Below are positions 35,919 through 47,330 of a stretch of DNA of 64,000 bases, piece after piece. Each line of letters begins with the position of its first letter. Position 1 is the first letter of the stretch. The stretch comes from Ceratodon purpureus (Eukaryota > Streptophyta > Bryopsida > Pseudoditrichales > Ditrichaceae). The DNA lies in contig CM026426.1 of the NCBI GenBank assembly GCA_014871385.1, positions 58,196,089 to 58,260,088 of the forward strand, in the 5' to 3' direction. Under the pieces are notes generated by a model that saw nothing but the letters and a program-made list of their open reading frames with translations, was not told the origin of the DNA and did not search any database. Position numbers and translations under genes: made by a program.

Positions 35919-36879
35919 GCCCTATCAGCGTGCCTCCACACTGTCCCGAATCCACCTCCCAGACATGATCCAATCACGCATTCACTCCCCCAATCCTCCC
36001 AGGCCAGAACGACTCAAACACTCCATCCTCCTCAAATAACTCAAACTCCCACAAAACCGCGATCTTGCAGGCTTAACCCCAATCCTCACACGCAAGCAAA
36101 GATTCCAGATTCCACCAAAAATCCTTCACCACCTCTATCAATTCCACGAACTCCGAACAAAAAACAACCCCTTGCGCAAACCCAAACTCTCCCCAAGTTA
36201 GGGCTTGCATACCCACAGATACACACATCAAACCAAACTGTCCCCCAATCTAACCTCAAAGTCTCTCCCAAACCCGCCAGCCATCGCCTCTCCACTACTT
36301 CCAGAAAGCGGCGAAAAAGTAGACCCACAAGCTAGAAGAGTAGCATGGTATAAATCAAAGTAAAAGAAAACGGAAAATAGCAACAGCAATAGCAAATGAC
36401 ATTAAACTCCACAAGGCTGTGGAATAGTACAAGGGTAATCTAGAGACGGAGGTTGGAGAGAGAGAGAGCAGGAATCTGAGATTTTGAGGTCCCATGGGAG
36501 CTTGTAGACATGGTGGCAGGGTAGGTCTGAGGAAGAGGGCATGAGTGAGTGGAGGGAAGAACGTAGGTATCCGAGGCGTGGCACATGCACATAGATGGAG
36601 GCTGAGTTTCGTGAGAGCGAGCCTGGGCGATGCGTTGCGAGCTCCAGCAGAATCTGCCACTGCAAGAAACAGGCGTGGCTTGCGTGGGACCAGGATGCGT
36701 GTTGCACTTCACGCTGTCGCCGCCTTGAAGGGCGGATACCTTTGCCCCCGCCTCGCCTCATGGCGTCGCCCATCACGCTCTTCCAGCTTCCAACCATTTT
36801 CTCTCCTTTTTCTCAACGTAACCCCCTCCGTCGGGTTACCTCACATCACGTGAGCCCCGACGGACGGAGGCTCATACCA
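35919..36879. other. GC-rich upstream region of the carrier gene
   Basis: This is the 5' flank of the minus-strand carrier gene. It is richer in C and G than the surroundings, with a GAGAGAGAGAGAG tract near 36,460 that could be a GAGA-type promoter element or a 5'-UTR repeat. Long overlapping frames here occur on both strands and look like by-products of the base composition. Confidence 0.45.
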
Positions 36880-37085
36880 GGGCCACACCAAGGCCCTAGC
36901 ATCATCAGCCAAGACAAAAAAACAAAAAACACGAGTCCTCGAAAGTCGTGCTGGAGCTGGAGCCGATGGATGCAAATCTGTCCCCTACTTCTAGCGGCTC
37001 CAAGAGCTCCACCTCCAGCTCGACTTTCGAGGGTTGGTGTTTTTGTTTTTGTCTTGGTTGGGGGTGTTGGGGGCCTTGTGCCTTG
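36880..37085. repeat. Imperfect inverted repeat (fold-back, about 200 bp)
   Basis: The left arm (about 36,880-36,962) reads through CCAAGACAAAAAAAC, CTCGAAAGTCG and CTGGAGCTGGAGCC. The right arm (about 37,003-37,085) is its imperfect reverse complement: GGCTCC, CTCCAGCTCGACTTTCGAG, TTTTTGTCTTGG. The loop is about 40 bp. It may be a MITE or a hairpin-RNA source. No target duplication was identified. Confidence 0.75.
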
Positions 37086-37910
37086 TATCACCCTATACCA
37101 AAAATCCCAGTACGAGGTAAAATTTTCTCCTTCACATTGGGCAGCTTGATTGCACGCACAATACCATGGAAATCAAACCCAACACCTTTGACGCCCAACC
37201 TGATGTTTCCATCAAAAGCATACAATCACTAATCTCCGACCATGAGAGATCAATTTCAGTATACAATTCAAGTTTTAATTTTAGAAAAAGATAACAGAGC
37301 CCAAAGGCTGGGAGAAGGAGACCACCAAAAAGCCAGTAACCCACAAAGACAATCCAAAGGATTGTATAAAAAGTAACAAAGGACCAATGAGGATGCAAAA
37401 CATTTGGAAGCAAGACTAGCTCAAGGAAAGTCCAAGTAACAAAACCAGAACGAAAACCACTAATCTAACAATTTAGAGGTACAGCCAACACAGTGGCCAC
37501 TAAACCAAACAAAACATTGGATATTTTTATCTCAATTAACCTATTAAGAGTAGCTAGAGATTGAAACCAAAAACTAGCTAAGTATGAGTGTACTGGACAA
37601 TAAAACTAAGGTGCAAGCTATCCATGGGAAAAAGACTGAAAACCTAAGCAGTCTAAGCATGGTATAGTACAAAACAGTACGTGCATGGGCTACAAAGGGA
37701 ATAAGTTATAGTTGCGAAAGGATTTCGGGGATGAGCTAGCATCGTCCACCTTAAAAGTATCACTTGTACAAGGCCATTGGATTGACTAAGAAGTTTGTTG
37801 TAGACATATGAAAATTTGAAAAGTGACTCGGAACACGTTCATATGGGATGATGACGAGCAAGGACCTCAAAGCCGTTGATATTGTGGTCCAGATAAGGCA
37901 TTGTGCGCCA

Positions 37911-38048
37911 CTAGTAGCGGTGAAACTCAGAACTCGTTGTCTCACGTGACTCCTTGCTGATACGCTTCGCCTCTGAAAGCTCCGCATTCTCCGGGTGGAA
38001 ATTGTCAGTGTTAGAATTAGCGGCGTCGGATTGAGTTGCAAAAGCCAT
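37911..38048 (-). CDS. Small 45-aa ORF, possible terminal exon
   Basis: ATG at 38,048 reads MAFATQSDAANSNTDNFHPE and ends SSEFHRY with TAG at 37,911-37,913. Just upstream on the same strand a second open segment, LPIVIDLEDTIDDGAKVASN to TAA, lies between about 38,065 and 38,180. Both are compositionally protein-like and may be 3' parts of the gene whose exon lies at 38,193-38,547. No family is recognised. Confidence 0.25.
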   Translation of the reverse strand: MAFATQSDAANSNTDNFHPENAELSEAKRISKESRETTSSEFHRY

Positions 38049-38192
38049 CACTTTTTAAACAGGGGCCGTTGCAAAGAAGATTTCCTCTGCTTCGTCTATA
38101 GAATTTGATGCGACTTTTGCTCCATCGTCGATTGTGTCCTCCAAATCAATGACAATGGGTAATGCCAAGCAGCTACCTACAATGCCGAGATG

Positions 38193-38547
38193 TCAAAGTA
38201 ATTTGCGTGCATAAACCTTGAATGGGGATCTAGTAATATGCGCGAAGTGAATCATCTCATTGTAGCAGTCCTCCGACCAAAGATCTTTCTTGGCACTGGC
38301 AATGAGGCGGCCCAAGGTAGGGATGTTGGGGAAGTGAGGGGTGCGCAGATCTTGATGCCAGAAGATGCATGACATCCACCCTAAGAGGGCAGCTTTTACC
38401 GCTGAATCCCCCACTGTCCAGTCAACATTGTCCGTTTTGAGTCTCTTCTTTAGAGAAGGTAAGTCTGCTATGTCAAATGAGAGTGAGGAAGATAACGTGC
38501 TTTCAACACTTTCCATTCCAACCTGCAACCAAATAAGACACACACAA
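38193..38547 (-). CDS. Exon of an unrecognised gene
   Basis: On the minus strand a strong acceptor (TTATTTGGTTGCAG) precedes VGMESVESTLSSSLSFD, DLPSLKKRLKTDNVDWTVGD and KAALLGWMSCIFWHQDLR, ending at TGA (38,193). A donor-like AAGGTTTATG lies shortly before the stop. The mixed hydrophobic/charged pattern suggests a folded domain. I do not recognise it. Confidence 0.35.
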
Positions 38548-38717
38548 GAAAAAGCATTCGGAAACAAAAGCATTGATATGCTGATTTTTCATGGCGAGAG
38601 AGAGAGAATCCGGGGAGATCAAGAAGGGATTCTGAAAGATGTGAAAATCAGGGGCTATGACAACGATATCCCACAATATTGTACAACTCATGTTCGGTGG
38701 ATAAATTTCTCCATGGA

Positions 38718-38870
38718 AGTATATATAGGGGAGAGGCTCGCTCCGGAGGGGCTCACCGGTTGGGAGCCACTCTACGCATCGGGCTGGGCTACGCCTTTGC
38801 CTTACGGCTCGGGGTGGCTTCCAACCCATATGCCCCTTCGGAGCAGGCCTTTTCCTATATATACTCCCCT
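38718..38870. repeat. Inverted repeat (hairpin) near 38.8 kb
   Basis: Left arm: TATATATAGGGGAGAGGCTC, then CTCCGGAGGGGC and GGTTGGGAGCCAC. Right arm in reverse order: GTGGCTTCCAACCC, GCCCCTTCGGAGCAGGCC and CCTATATATACTCC. The arms are about 55-60 bp with mismatches and a loop of about 30-40 bp. Confidence 0.7.
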
Positions 38871-38999
38871 ACTGGCCTTACTTGTATAGTATGTGGGTAT
38901 GACAGAAATAGAATCATGGTATCGATCGTTAATTGGATGGGTAGGTGGACTTTTTATACCTACGGCTTCAAATAGATGCCTTTAGATCGTTTTCATCTC

Positions 39000-41149
39000 C
39001 GTTCTGCCACATGCTCCCCTTAAAATTTTGCTAATTGCTTAGCTATCATGGTGGTGGCACTTTAGTAGCATCTCGATATGGAACGTAGAGACTTTGTGGA
39101 GTATTTATTTTGAATGGTTACGGTCTGTAATACTAAACACGCCTCTACCACATATTTTTAGTGAGTATCATAGGCAGTTGCACTAATATCACAAGGTTGG
39201 TCTTTCGTGTTAAGTCCTAAAGGTTCTTGGTGTTTTTAGAGATAAATTTGCAAAAAATAAATCCCTATTGATAGCAATGTATTGATTTCTAAAATTTGAC
39301 ATAAATTGGAATATGTAACTGTAGGATCTTATACCTATATTTTCTAAAAAGGTTTATACCAAATTTAAGTACATTCCGCCATATAGATTGTGAGATTATT
39401 AGGTTTGAATCCATTGAAATGTTTTTTTTGACATTGCCCTAGCAGTGTATCTAAGTTTTGATGGCCAAAATTTATACTTTGCAAATACATTTGATCCATG
39501 GAGGGTCATCAATTCCTTTAGGTGTAGAAGTTAGATATACGCTTATAGAGTTTGAGCCGTGTATGGGCTTAGAAAGCGAAAAAAACCTTGATTTTGTGAA
39601 AAGGGATGTACAAAAAATGCCTTACATTCTCCAAAATTAAAACTACCAAGAAATCTAAACATGTCTGATTAGAGATCCAAACGGTAGATATGTTTATGTC
39701 AATGAAAGAAAGACCGTATAAAATTTCAATACAATCGGAATATACTTGAATTTCTAGAATTTTTTGAAGTGTAAATTGCATATTTTTTGTTATTTTCAAA
39801 AAAGACAGTTTTGGTAATAGAGGATCCTATGAGTGGACTCCTTGCCACGTCATAGATATTTTTGGATGCCAACTGAGTTCTAGATGATTAATGTCATTTG
39901 GATGGAATTTTTTAGTAACCCCTTTTGATGAAATTTGTTAGTTAGATGAAAAACGTTTATTAAATGAAAACTGTCATTAATGTGTATGGATGTAAAACTA
40001 TTGGGCCCATCATTTTGCAAGTGCCTGTTCTTTGAAATTTTGTCTTGCCACTTTTTGCCGTTGTGAATGACGAGCAACTTGGGCAAAAAATGGGAGATTT
40101 TGATTGGTTGTTGACTACCTAGATTTTATGCAGATTCTTCTAAAATTCATGAAGTTTGCATCCTAACTCTAAATGCTTTAAAATTTGAGCCATTGGAAAG
40201 CTACCATTGAAAGCTATATGTAGTAAAAGTTCTAGAAAATACTTAAATTTTGAGATTTTAGAATAGCCTACTCAGAAGTACCACAACCACAATGTGGTCT
40301 CAAAGGCCCTTAGAGGGTAGGTAGCAATCTCTACGTCTGGAAGAATTGAAAAGTTCCCATATATTTCTGTTACTGCTGCTCACAGCACCAAGACCGTCAT
40401 TTCGAACTCCGCTTCTGTCGGGAGTTGTCGCCTTGGACTGCTCGGGCAGTTTACATTCACATGTGTTAGTGAAACCTGTATAGATTCGGATTACTAACAT
40501 TCTTTACACGTGAAGTACCTCTGCAATATCTAAATGGTCCCCTTTAGGCACTACATAAGGAGCATACTCATTCCAAGATTGTGGAGCAAGGTCCGGGGGT
40601 TGTGAGGTTCCTCTCGCTCGATGAAGACATACAAATGAATTGCCAACTTCAACCAGCAAGTTCGGACTTGAATTGGGCCGTTCTCAACAGGTAGTAATCT
40701 CTTTCATGTAGACAATTGAGTCCGCACACGAGCATAAGCCAGTGTGAGTTTCCATGCCAGGCACTTTTCACTTACATTGACAGGGAGTAACTTGAACTAG
40801 AACTCTGCAAGTGACAGACGTTCTTCCCTGATGTCCTGTTTACATCTCAACCTCATGCTCATTTTCGACGGCCGTATATCGGTGACTACTAGAAGCGCAA
40901 AGTTGCAAGCGTAAATGACTGGCAAGCATTTCTAAGTTTGCACATTTGATTTGTGGATTTAAGATCAATAAAAGTAATTTCCCCTAGATGCCAGGTTTTT
41001 ACTCAGACAATCGAACGCTGGTTAGTCCTCAAGTGACATTGGCACTCTTTGCTGACCTCCTCAAATGTGAGCACAAGGCACTCTGCAACAAGCGTTGTCC
41101 CTCGCAAATCTGAGCACTCCACAAGTCCCCAGACCATTCTGCTATGTCT
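39000..41149. other. No supported gene
   Basis: AT-rich DNA with short frames only and no recognisable protein, RNA or repeat. Confidence 0.5.
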
Positions 41150-42290
41150 TCATCCCAAGTTGTGATCTTCATTTACATCAATATTCAGATCTTTAGCCAG
41201 ATTTAGTTCAGCCCTGGACCCTATGTCATCTTCAGCTACACCAATTTGGATTGTTCCTTCACTAACCCCCTCTCTTCTTGGGGAAACATGATGTACAGCA
41301 CTATCGTCAGTAGCCTCAGATCTGCTCAAAGGAGCACTTGACAGAACTTCTAATAGCACCGTCTCTTTCATTGAAATGGCCTGTTCCACATTCCAAAATA
41401 GCAGCGCCCAATTCATCAGATTCTTAGCTCCTCCGATGTTCACTGAAGGTATTCTAAGAGCATCAGAATGCAGAAAATTTGACAAATGATGTCTCTTTGA
41501 TTGATTGTGACCTCGTGTAATGGCTAGAAACGTCTCCAGCCATCACTTACAGTCAGATAAAGGAATGGACTTAAGGATTCTCTATTAGGCAATTTCAAGG
41601 AATCCCTATGATTGGCTTTCAAACAATCCGAAAGTCTTCTTTGCCCAGCTCTGAGCTCTCCATAACCCATGGACATATGCTAACCAAATATGGCAAAGAG
41701 TCTGACCCCCCTCACCACGTTAAGCTTTCCTGCCAGCTGCTCGAGGAGCTCAGGACGCTGTCGAGCGGCTTCCAAAGCTTTCATCACTTTCTGCTTCTCT
41801 GTAAGCAGAAGCCGCGCACTATACTCCTTCCCCATCCTCACTTCCATGGCTGCCCGCTGGCGGAGCTGCTCCACGACATGGGTCAAGCGCATGAACCTCA
41901 TCCTACAGTGTTTGCTGAATCCACAAAACTTCAGATTGCCAGAAAACCACAAACCCATCCATCACCCATTCATAAACCAAAAACTAAGATCATTAAACCC
42001 TAAAGACAGTCATGAGATACTCCAAGAAAATCCTCTAAAAATCAGAAAGAGAGAATAATTCAAGTAGAAATTTAACCACAAACCATCAATCAACAACATC
42101 AGAATTCAAAAATCATCTCCTTACTACGAATTTCAACAACCAAGCATGACGATGAACTCTCGAAAATCGCAAATGGACAGAAAAGAGTGATACCTCTTCC
42201 CCAGACCTGCTCAGCCTCTTGCTGCAAAGCTTCCAGCTGCTCCCTCAGATCTTCCGCAAATTGCAGTTCATGTTGCGAATTGGGGGAAAT
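41150..42290 (-). CDS. Unrecognised gene with coiled-coil exon
   Basis: Three candidate exons on the minus strand. At about 42,290-42,194: HELQFAEDLREQLEALQQEA. At 41,902-41,716, after acceptor AACACTGTAG and before donor GTGAGG: LTHVVEQLRQRAAMEVRMGK and LLLTEKQKVMKALEAARQRP. At about 41,485-41,150: an acidic C-terminus, RIPVNIGG-like start to LAKDLNIDVNEDHNLG. The middle part is strongly helical with heptad spacing. The phase between the first two does not join neatly, so exon borders are uncertain. I do not recognise the family. Confidence 0.4.
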
Positions 42291-42299
42291 GCTATTCTA

Positions 42300-43683
42300 C
42301 GAACGGTGAGCGGTGAGCGGTAACTTTGCAGAATTTTTGACGTTTTTTGTGAATTTTCTCACAACCTAAAGCTGCAGCACGTTGGATTTATTTCGAATTT
42401 TTTCTTCAAAAAGTATGACCCAAAAAACACCTATGAGCGTGCGTGCCTATTCCTGTGCATGCTTATATCGTTGTTGAGATGTGTTTTAGGGTCATCATTG
42501 AAGACTAGGGATGTTAGTATTTTGACTTTTCATCTTTCCGCGTAACTAAGTTCCGGAGAAGTGAATGGGTTAAGTTTATTTTGGGGTGGATACGGTTTAG
42601 GATAATGAAGACTATTAGATCATTTAGAAATTTCTATGAATACAATATTATCCTTTATTTATTCCCTAAGTCTATTATCAATATAAAGTATAGCCAAGTA
42701 AAAGAGATAAAGGGTAAATTGGCGATCACTATTAGATCATTTAGAATTGTTTCCATTAATAATTTGGTTTTTGATTTAGTCCCTGAGTCTATGATCATTA
42801 CGCCCATGCCAAATTTGCTGTCGGATCCGACAGCTAGATTTTTGGAAGCTAAATTTAGGGGAAACATCTTACAAGTGCAGGAAAGTTGTTTGCCTCGAAA
42901 ATAGTCCTATGCATAATGGACTAGTAAATTCGTGTGAACCTAGTGCCTATGACCTGAGCCCTAAGCACTAGCGGCTTCTTCTCATTGGCGAGCGTGCCAA
43001 ACTATTTCAAGCTTCCTCCATCTTAGAACATCAACTAAAAGGGCTGTCAGATTTGACAGTCCTTTTTTCAAATGGTGATGCACTGGGGAAAGCACATATG
43101 AGACCCTTGAAGTATCCGGATTCAGTGAATATCCACTTTTAGAAGATGACCAACACTTGGGAGGAGGATGTATGAGCAAGCGGCTTGATTTCAAACTTGT
43201 GCTGCAGCCCAAGGTTCAACGCAACCTTGTTATTAATGTATAGATGATTGTTCTATTATACACATAGGAACCATATGAATGGTTAATATAGATTGAATTA
43301 TGTTGCAAAAATTGAATGCTATAATACATGCCAAGAAGTATATGTCAACAGTGACTTCAACTAACGGCCCCATTTTGAAATTGATTTAGATACATATATA
43401 TTTTGTCAATCCAATTACTAATATTGAAATAGTTTACTTTCTTAATGTCTAATTATTTTGGATCAATTGCACTTGAAGATATGTTTGCAAAAACAATACA
43501 AATAACATATAACATTAAGAAAGACTACATGAAGCACTTTGTAATTGAAAAGACCCATAGGAGATATACATATATTTATTAATTATGAAAATCAGGGGAT
43601 AATGTGAATGCATAGAAATATATGTAGTAAAAATAGAATACAGTAGACAATAATACTAACAAAAAGGTGAAAAGCCTAGTATA
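42300..43683. other. No supported gene; palindromic words
   Basis: AT-rich. Contains the palindrome CTGTCGGATCCGACAG (about 42,820) and an inverted CTGTCAGATTTGACAG (about 43,047). Related words occur in the duplicated block at 49-50 kb. No gene is supported. Confidence 0.45.
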
Positions 43684-44068
43684 TTACTCTGAGTCGCTAT
43701 CGCTAAGCCAAACTACTGTATGAACCAAATTCTCCGCTCGAGAAGGTATCTCTACACAATCTGAGTCTTCACGAACGCTCTCGAGCCATTCTGTCATGTC
43801 TCTAGTCTCTCGGTCTACAATTGGGCCATCTGCTGGCTCAATCCATGCCTGGTTGTTGGAAATCATCATTTCCGCCGAAGGGGGGAGACCATCTTCAAAC
43901 ATCGAGAGAGAAAAGGCAACTGTATTCCCATCCAACCCATTGACTACAAAGTTCAGATCCTCTGACTCATCAGAGGATTCAGTAATCTCACCCCCTCCGG
44001 GGGAATATTCTGGGATCTCCAATGCCGTAGAACTCAAAGTAGCCGAGAATGCTGGCACTAGTGAAATT
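43684..44068 (-). CDS. Acidic terminal exon of an unrecognised gene
   Basis: Acceptor ATATTTGCAG precedes a 124-codon frame ending at 43,684. It contains GGGEITESSDESEDLNFVVN, DGLPPSAEMMISNNQAWIE and a final VVWLSDSDSE. Very acidic, likely disordered. Upstream, at 44,199, begins repeat element copy B in the opposite orientation, so the gene may have been truncated by that insertion. Confidence 0.4.
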
Positions 44069-44722
44069 CTGCAAATATTAGAAGAACGAAAATGAGTTAT
44101 TCTACCAACAAAGAATCACAAGGCATTTTGATAAGTTTGCAATGATAAAATAGTGAATTGAAGTCTGAGTTTCTCACCTTGGCTTCTTGGTCTCTCGGTT
44201 TGTGGAATCCGAGAAACTTAGAATAAACCGGATAAGCCGGCCAACCGAAGCTAGGATTCAATTAATTTTTCATTTTTTGGTTAATTAGGTAAAAACTAGC
44301 TAGACACTAGCTGCATTAAGAGTTAGTACAAACCGGATACTCTAGGAACCTTAAAACAGTTAACACAGGAGATGTTCTCGGATCTTGATCCCGGAACTCG
44401 GTAGAGAAAACTCAGATCAGGTTGACATTCCGAGAACCGACCGTTACTGTAACCGCGTTCGGGATCCGAAACGACGCGGAAGTCATCATGACTCAGATAA
44501 CGCTGAGCTCGGTACGGTGGCGGCTGCAATTACACGCCGCCGTAGCGTTTATGATTCCCTGAGTATATAGGCGGGAGTGTTAGGGTTTGGAGTTCCTTTT
44601 TGCGGACTGGGAGTAGAGAGTGAAAGAGCGGTGAGGTGTTGTTGTCTTTTCCGATTCACTGGCAGTTGGATTGCCGGGTTTCTTGCTGCCGGCTCGTAGA
44701 GGGAGAGAAGTGAGACATAGCT

Positions 44723-47330
44723 ATGGCGCCCGTTCACTGCAGAGTTCTCAGCCCCACAGTTCCGAGGGCTGATCAGGACATGAAGGAATTGGTTGACGAT
44801 CTCACCCGGATGAGGTGCAAGGGGTTGCTAACGCGGCCCTGGTTGCTGAGGGATGAGGCGGTGGTGACGGAAATCCTAGAAGGGCCGGATAATAGGTGGG
44901 ATAATACAATCCGAGGGCAACCTACTCAGTGGACCGCGGAAATATGGGCGGAGTGTTACGACTTAGTGCAGGAAGGATACGGTTGGGCAACCCAGACGGA
45001 TAAGTACGTGCAGGATAGGTTCCACGGAAAGATCTATAAGAACAATGGATACGTGATAGACGCCTGCAAGGATAGGAGACAGAGACAAGTCCTAGCCTTC
45101 CTCGTTCCGATTCTGTGTCCATTGAAACCGGATCAGGTCACCATCACGGTCGGAAACACAATCCTCGGAGCCTACACGGGTCAACGTCAGGTGAACTGGG
45201 CTGCACTCATAGCGAAAACTGTGCAGAAGTTGGTGCCCACGATTGGAAAGAAGCCAACTCCGATCACCCCTTTCCTCTATCACCTCTACGATTCATGTGA
45301 CCTGCTGATGGACCACGAGGAGGAGAAGTACACAATTGCGAAGAATCTCCTTACCTTTCAGGAGGTTCCGGCAGGGTTGAAGTCGAGCAGCACGAGGATG
45401 ACTTGGATACGGCGTCCACGGGAGGGGAAGACGATACGGAGATAATTCCCGCACCCGTCCCGACGAAGGCCCAGTCCAAGTCATGATCGGAACGAGCCAC
45501 ATCACAGCACGCGGAACCTCCCACGGCTCAAGATGACACGGCACGGAAGGAGGTCGGTTCCGAGCGAGGGTTTCCGGTTGACCCGTTTCGGTCACCTAGG
45601 GAAGGCACTCATCAGGCCCAGGCCACTTACGAGCGGATTGAGTCACTGTTTAGGAGAGTCTTTACATCGCTAGGGGGCTGTTTACCAGAGGAGGCTATCC
45701 GGGAGGTGGAGCTTCTGAAGGATGCACCGAAGCTAAGGAGCGAGAAGCAGCGGCTGGAGCTTGAGATCAAGGAACTTACCTTGGAACTGGCAACAAAGAG
45801 CGAAGAGATCCGTATGTTCCATGCCGAGACGGTGCAGACCTTGGATGAGAACCGGAAGCTGGTGGGAGTTCCGGGTGATGTAGTCAACAAGGCCCGGTTG
45901 TTCGATGAGAACGTGATGGAGCCAGCTCAATTGCAGGATAGAGAGAAGATCATCACGATCCTGTCCAGGTGCGAGTTTGAGATGAACAAGACCCTGAAGT
46001 TTATGAAGAAATTGCTCAATCCAGGAACCGGAAGTCCCAGCGTCGGAATGAGATTTCCCGGATCTCCCTCTCGGACAGTGGTGGGGGAATCTCGTGGGGT
46101 GGAGTTTAGGACCCCACAGGAGCGACATCTCTGGTTTGAGGAGGAAAGGGCCATCGATTCGGACATTTTCGGTCCAAGTCGGACAATCGCATTACGTGCA
46201 AAATAGGGTCATGAAAAGGCCGTGTAAACGGCACGTGAGAGAAAAAAACAGGCGCTGCCCGCGTACTTTTTGACATGGCACTCGCTGTGCCACCGTGGTG
46301 CCACCAACCGCCACGGGGGTTCGAACCAATGACCTCCCCGCGAGGCGTGTGGAGGGCACAAGCTACAGTGCCGGGCTGACACCATCTGACCATTTGGGAC
46401 CAAACCCCAAGCCGATCATTCATGTCTCAACTAATATTCCAAGGACCTTTGTTGTGAGTGCGCCACGCAGTTCTGTGCGGGCAGCAACTCTGGCATCCGC
46501 TGCCAGCGGCAGAGGTGCCCAAAGCACCGGGTTCACCTAGAAAGGGCAGGCTTACACGGCCTTTTCATGACCCCATTTTGCACGTAATGTAGAGCTGATA
46601 AGAGAGCATGTGGCCAAGGAGGCATCACCCGGAGCCAGTATTGCTCAACAGAGTTCCGCAATCCCCACCGGACAGGCCAAAGTTACCGGCACCACAGTCA
46701 CCGTGAAGCGATCCGAGGAGCAAACTGTCACGGAAGAGGTGACCCGGTCCGTGCAGCCGAATGTTTTGCCCGACGGTAGGGCCAGCGGTGATGCTTCCGG
46801 TTCATCAAGGAGAGGTAGCCAAGAGTGAATGGAGGAGATCCCTATCACCACCCAGACATACCCGAGTGACCCAGGAGGGGACACTCACTCCTTCACCCAC
46901 GGCCCGGACCGAGACCGTGACTCCCACCCCGACCGTAACGCCCGTCGCGGAATCTCCAGCTGATTCTTCCGCGACTAAGCGGGATCTGAGGAAGGGGAAG
47001 GATCCTGAGGAGAAGGGACCGATTGAGATTTCCGGATCTTATTCGGATTCCCACGGGATTTCCCCGGTAGGAATAGCCGGAACTGAGACCCGGACTCCGA
47101 CATCCAGAACTCCTCCCTTGAGAGGTGCCTCCAAGTGTCCCAAGTCTCCCAAGACCCGGATTGTTACCCGATCTTCCCTGGACACCAAGTCGAAGGAGAC
47201 GAAGGAAGCACGGAGGGTTAGACGACAGGCGGATCGTGCGGCGAAGGCGGGAGGATCCGAGCCGCGAACGACCCGATTGAAGGAGAAGGAGAAGGAGCAG
47301 GGGAGCAGCAAGAAGAAAAAGACCGGATAG
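44723..47330 (+). pseudogene. Gag-like long protein of copy B, broken
   Basis: ATG at 44,723 starts MAPVHCRVLSPTVPRAD, followed by the same conserved N-terminal block as copy A (GPDNRWDNTIRGQPTQW, DKYVQDRFHGKIYKNNGYV, NTILGAYTGQ, TPITPFLYHLYD). A frameshift occurs near 45,375, a TGA near 45,485 and another frameshift near 46,760. A 400-bp insertion interrupts codons after SDIFGPSRTI, and the sequence resumes VEL. The C-terminal half is Thr/Ser/Pro-rich with SYSDSHGISPVG and a Lys-rich end (KKKKTG). The region around 45,706-46,020 is helical. Damage differs from copy A, so both decayed independently. Confidence 0.7.
46190..46589. mobile_element. 400-bp TIR insertion with internal tRNA-like B box
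   Basis: Terminal inverted repeats of about 40 bp (two mismatches) start CATTACGTGCAAAAT and include GTCATGAAAAGGCCGTGTAA. Comparison with copy A shows the uninterrupted site: copy B reads CAATCG | TAGAG where copy A reads CAATTG | TGGAT. The insertion therefore added exactly the 400 bp without duplicating target bases. On the minus strand the interior has GGTTCGAACCC (a perfect RNA polymerase III B box) preceded by GCCCGGC and a CCTCCACACG stretch like a tRNA anticodon arm. No ORF. Confidence 0.85.

Noticed and set aside
36402..37149. Long frames on both strands upstream of the carrier gene
   Set aside because: They overlap each other in several frames in GC-rich DNA and across an inverted repeat; no motif supports any.
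46300..46400. A functional tRNA gene
   Set aside because: Only the B box and partial arms are recognisable. No full cloverleaf with a 7-bp acceptor stem could be drawn, and it lies inside a mobile insertion.
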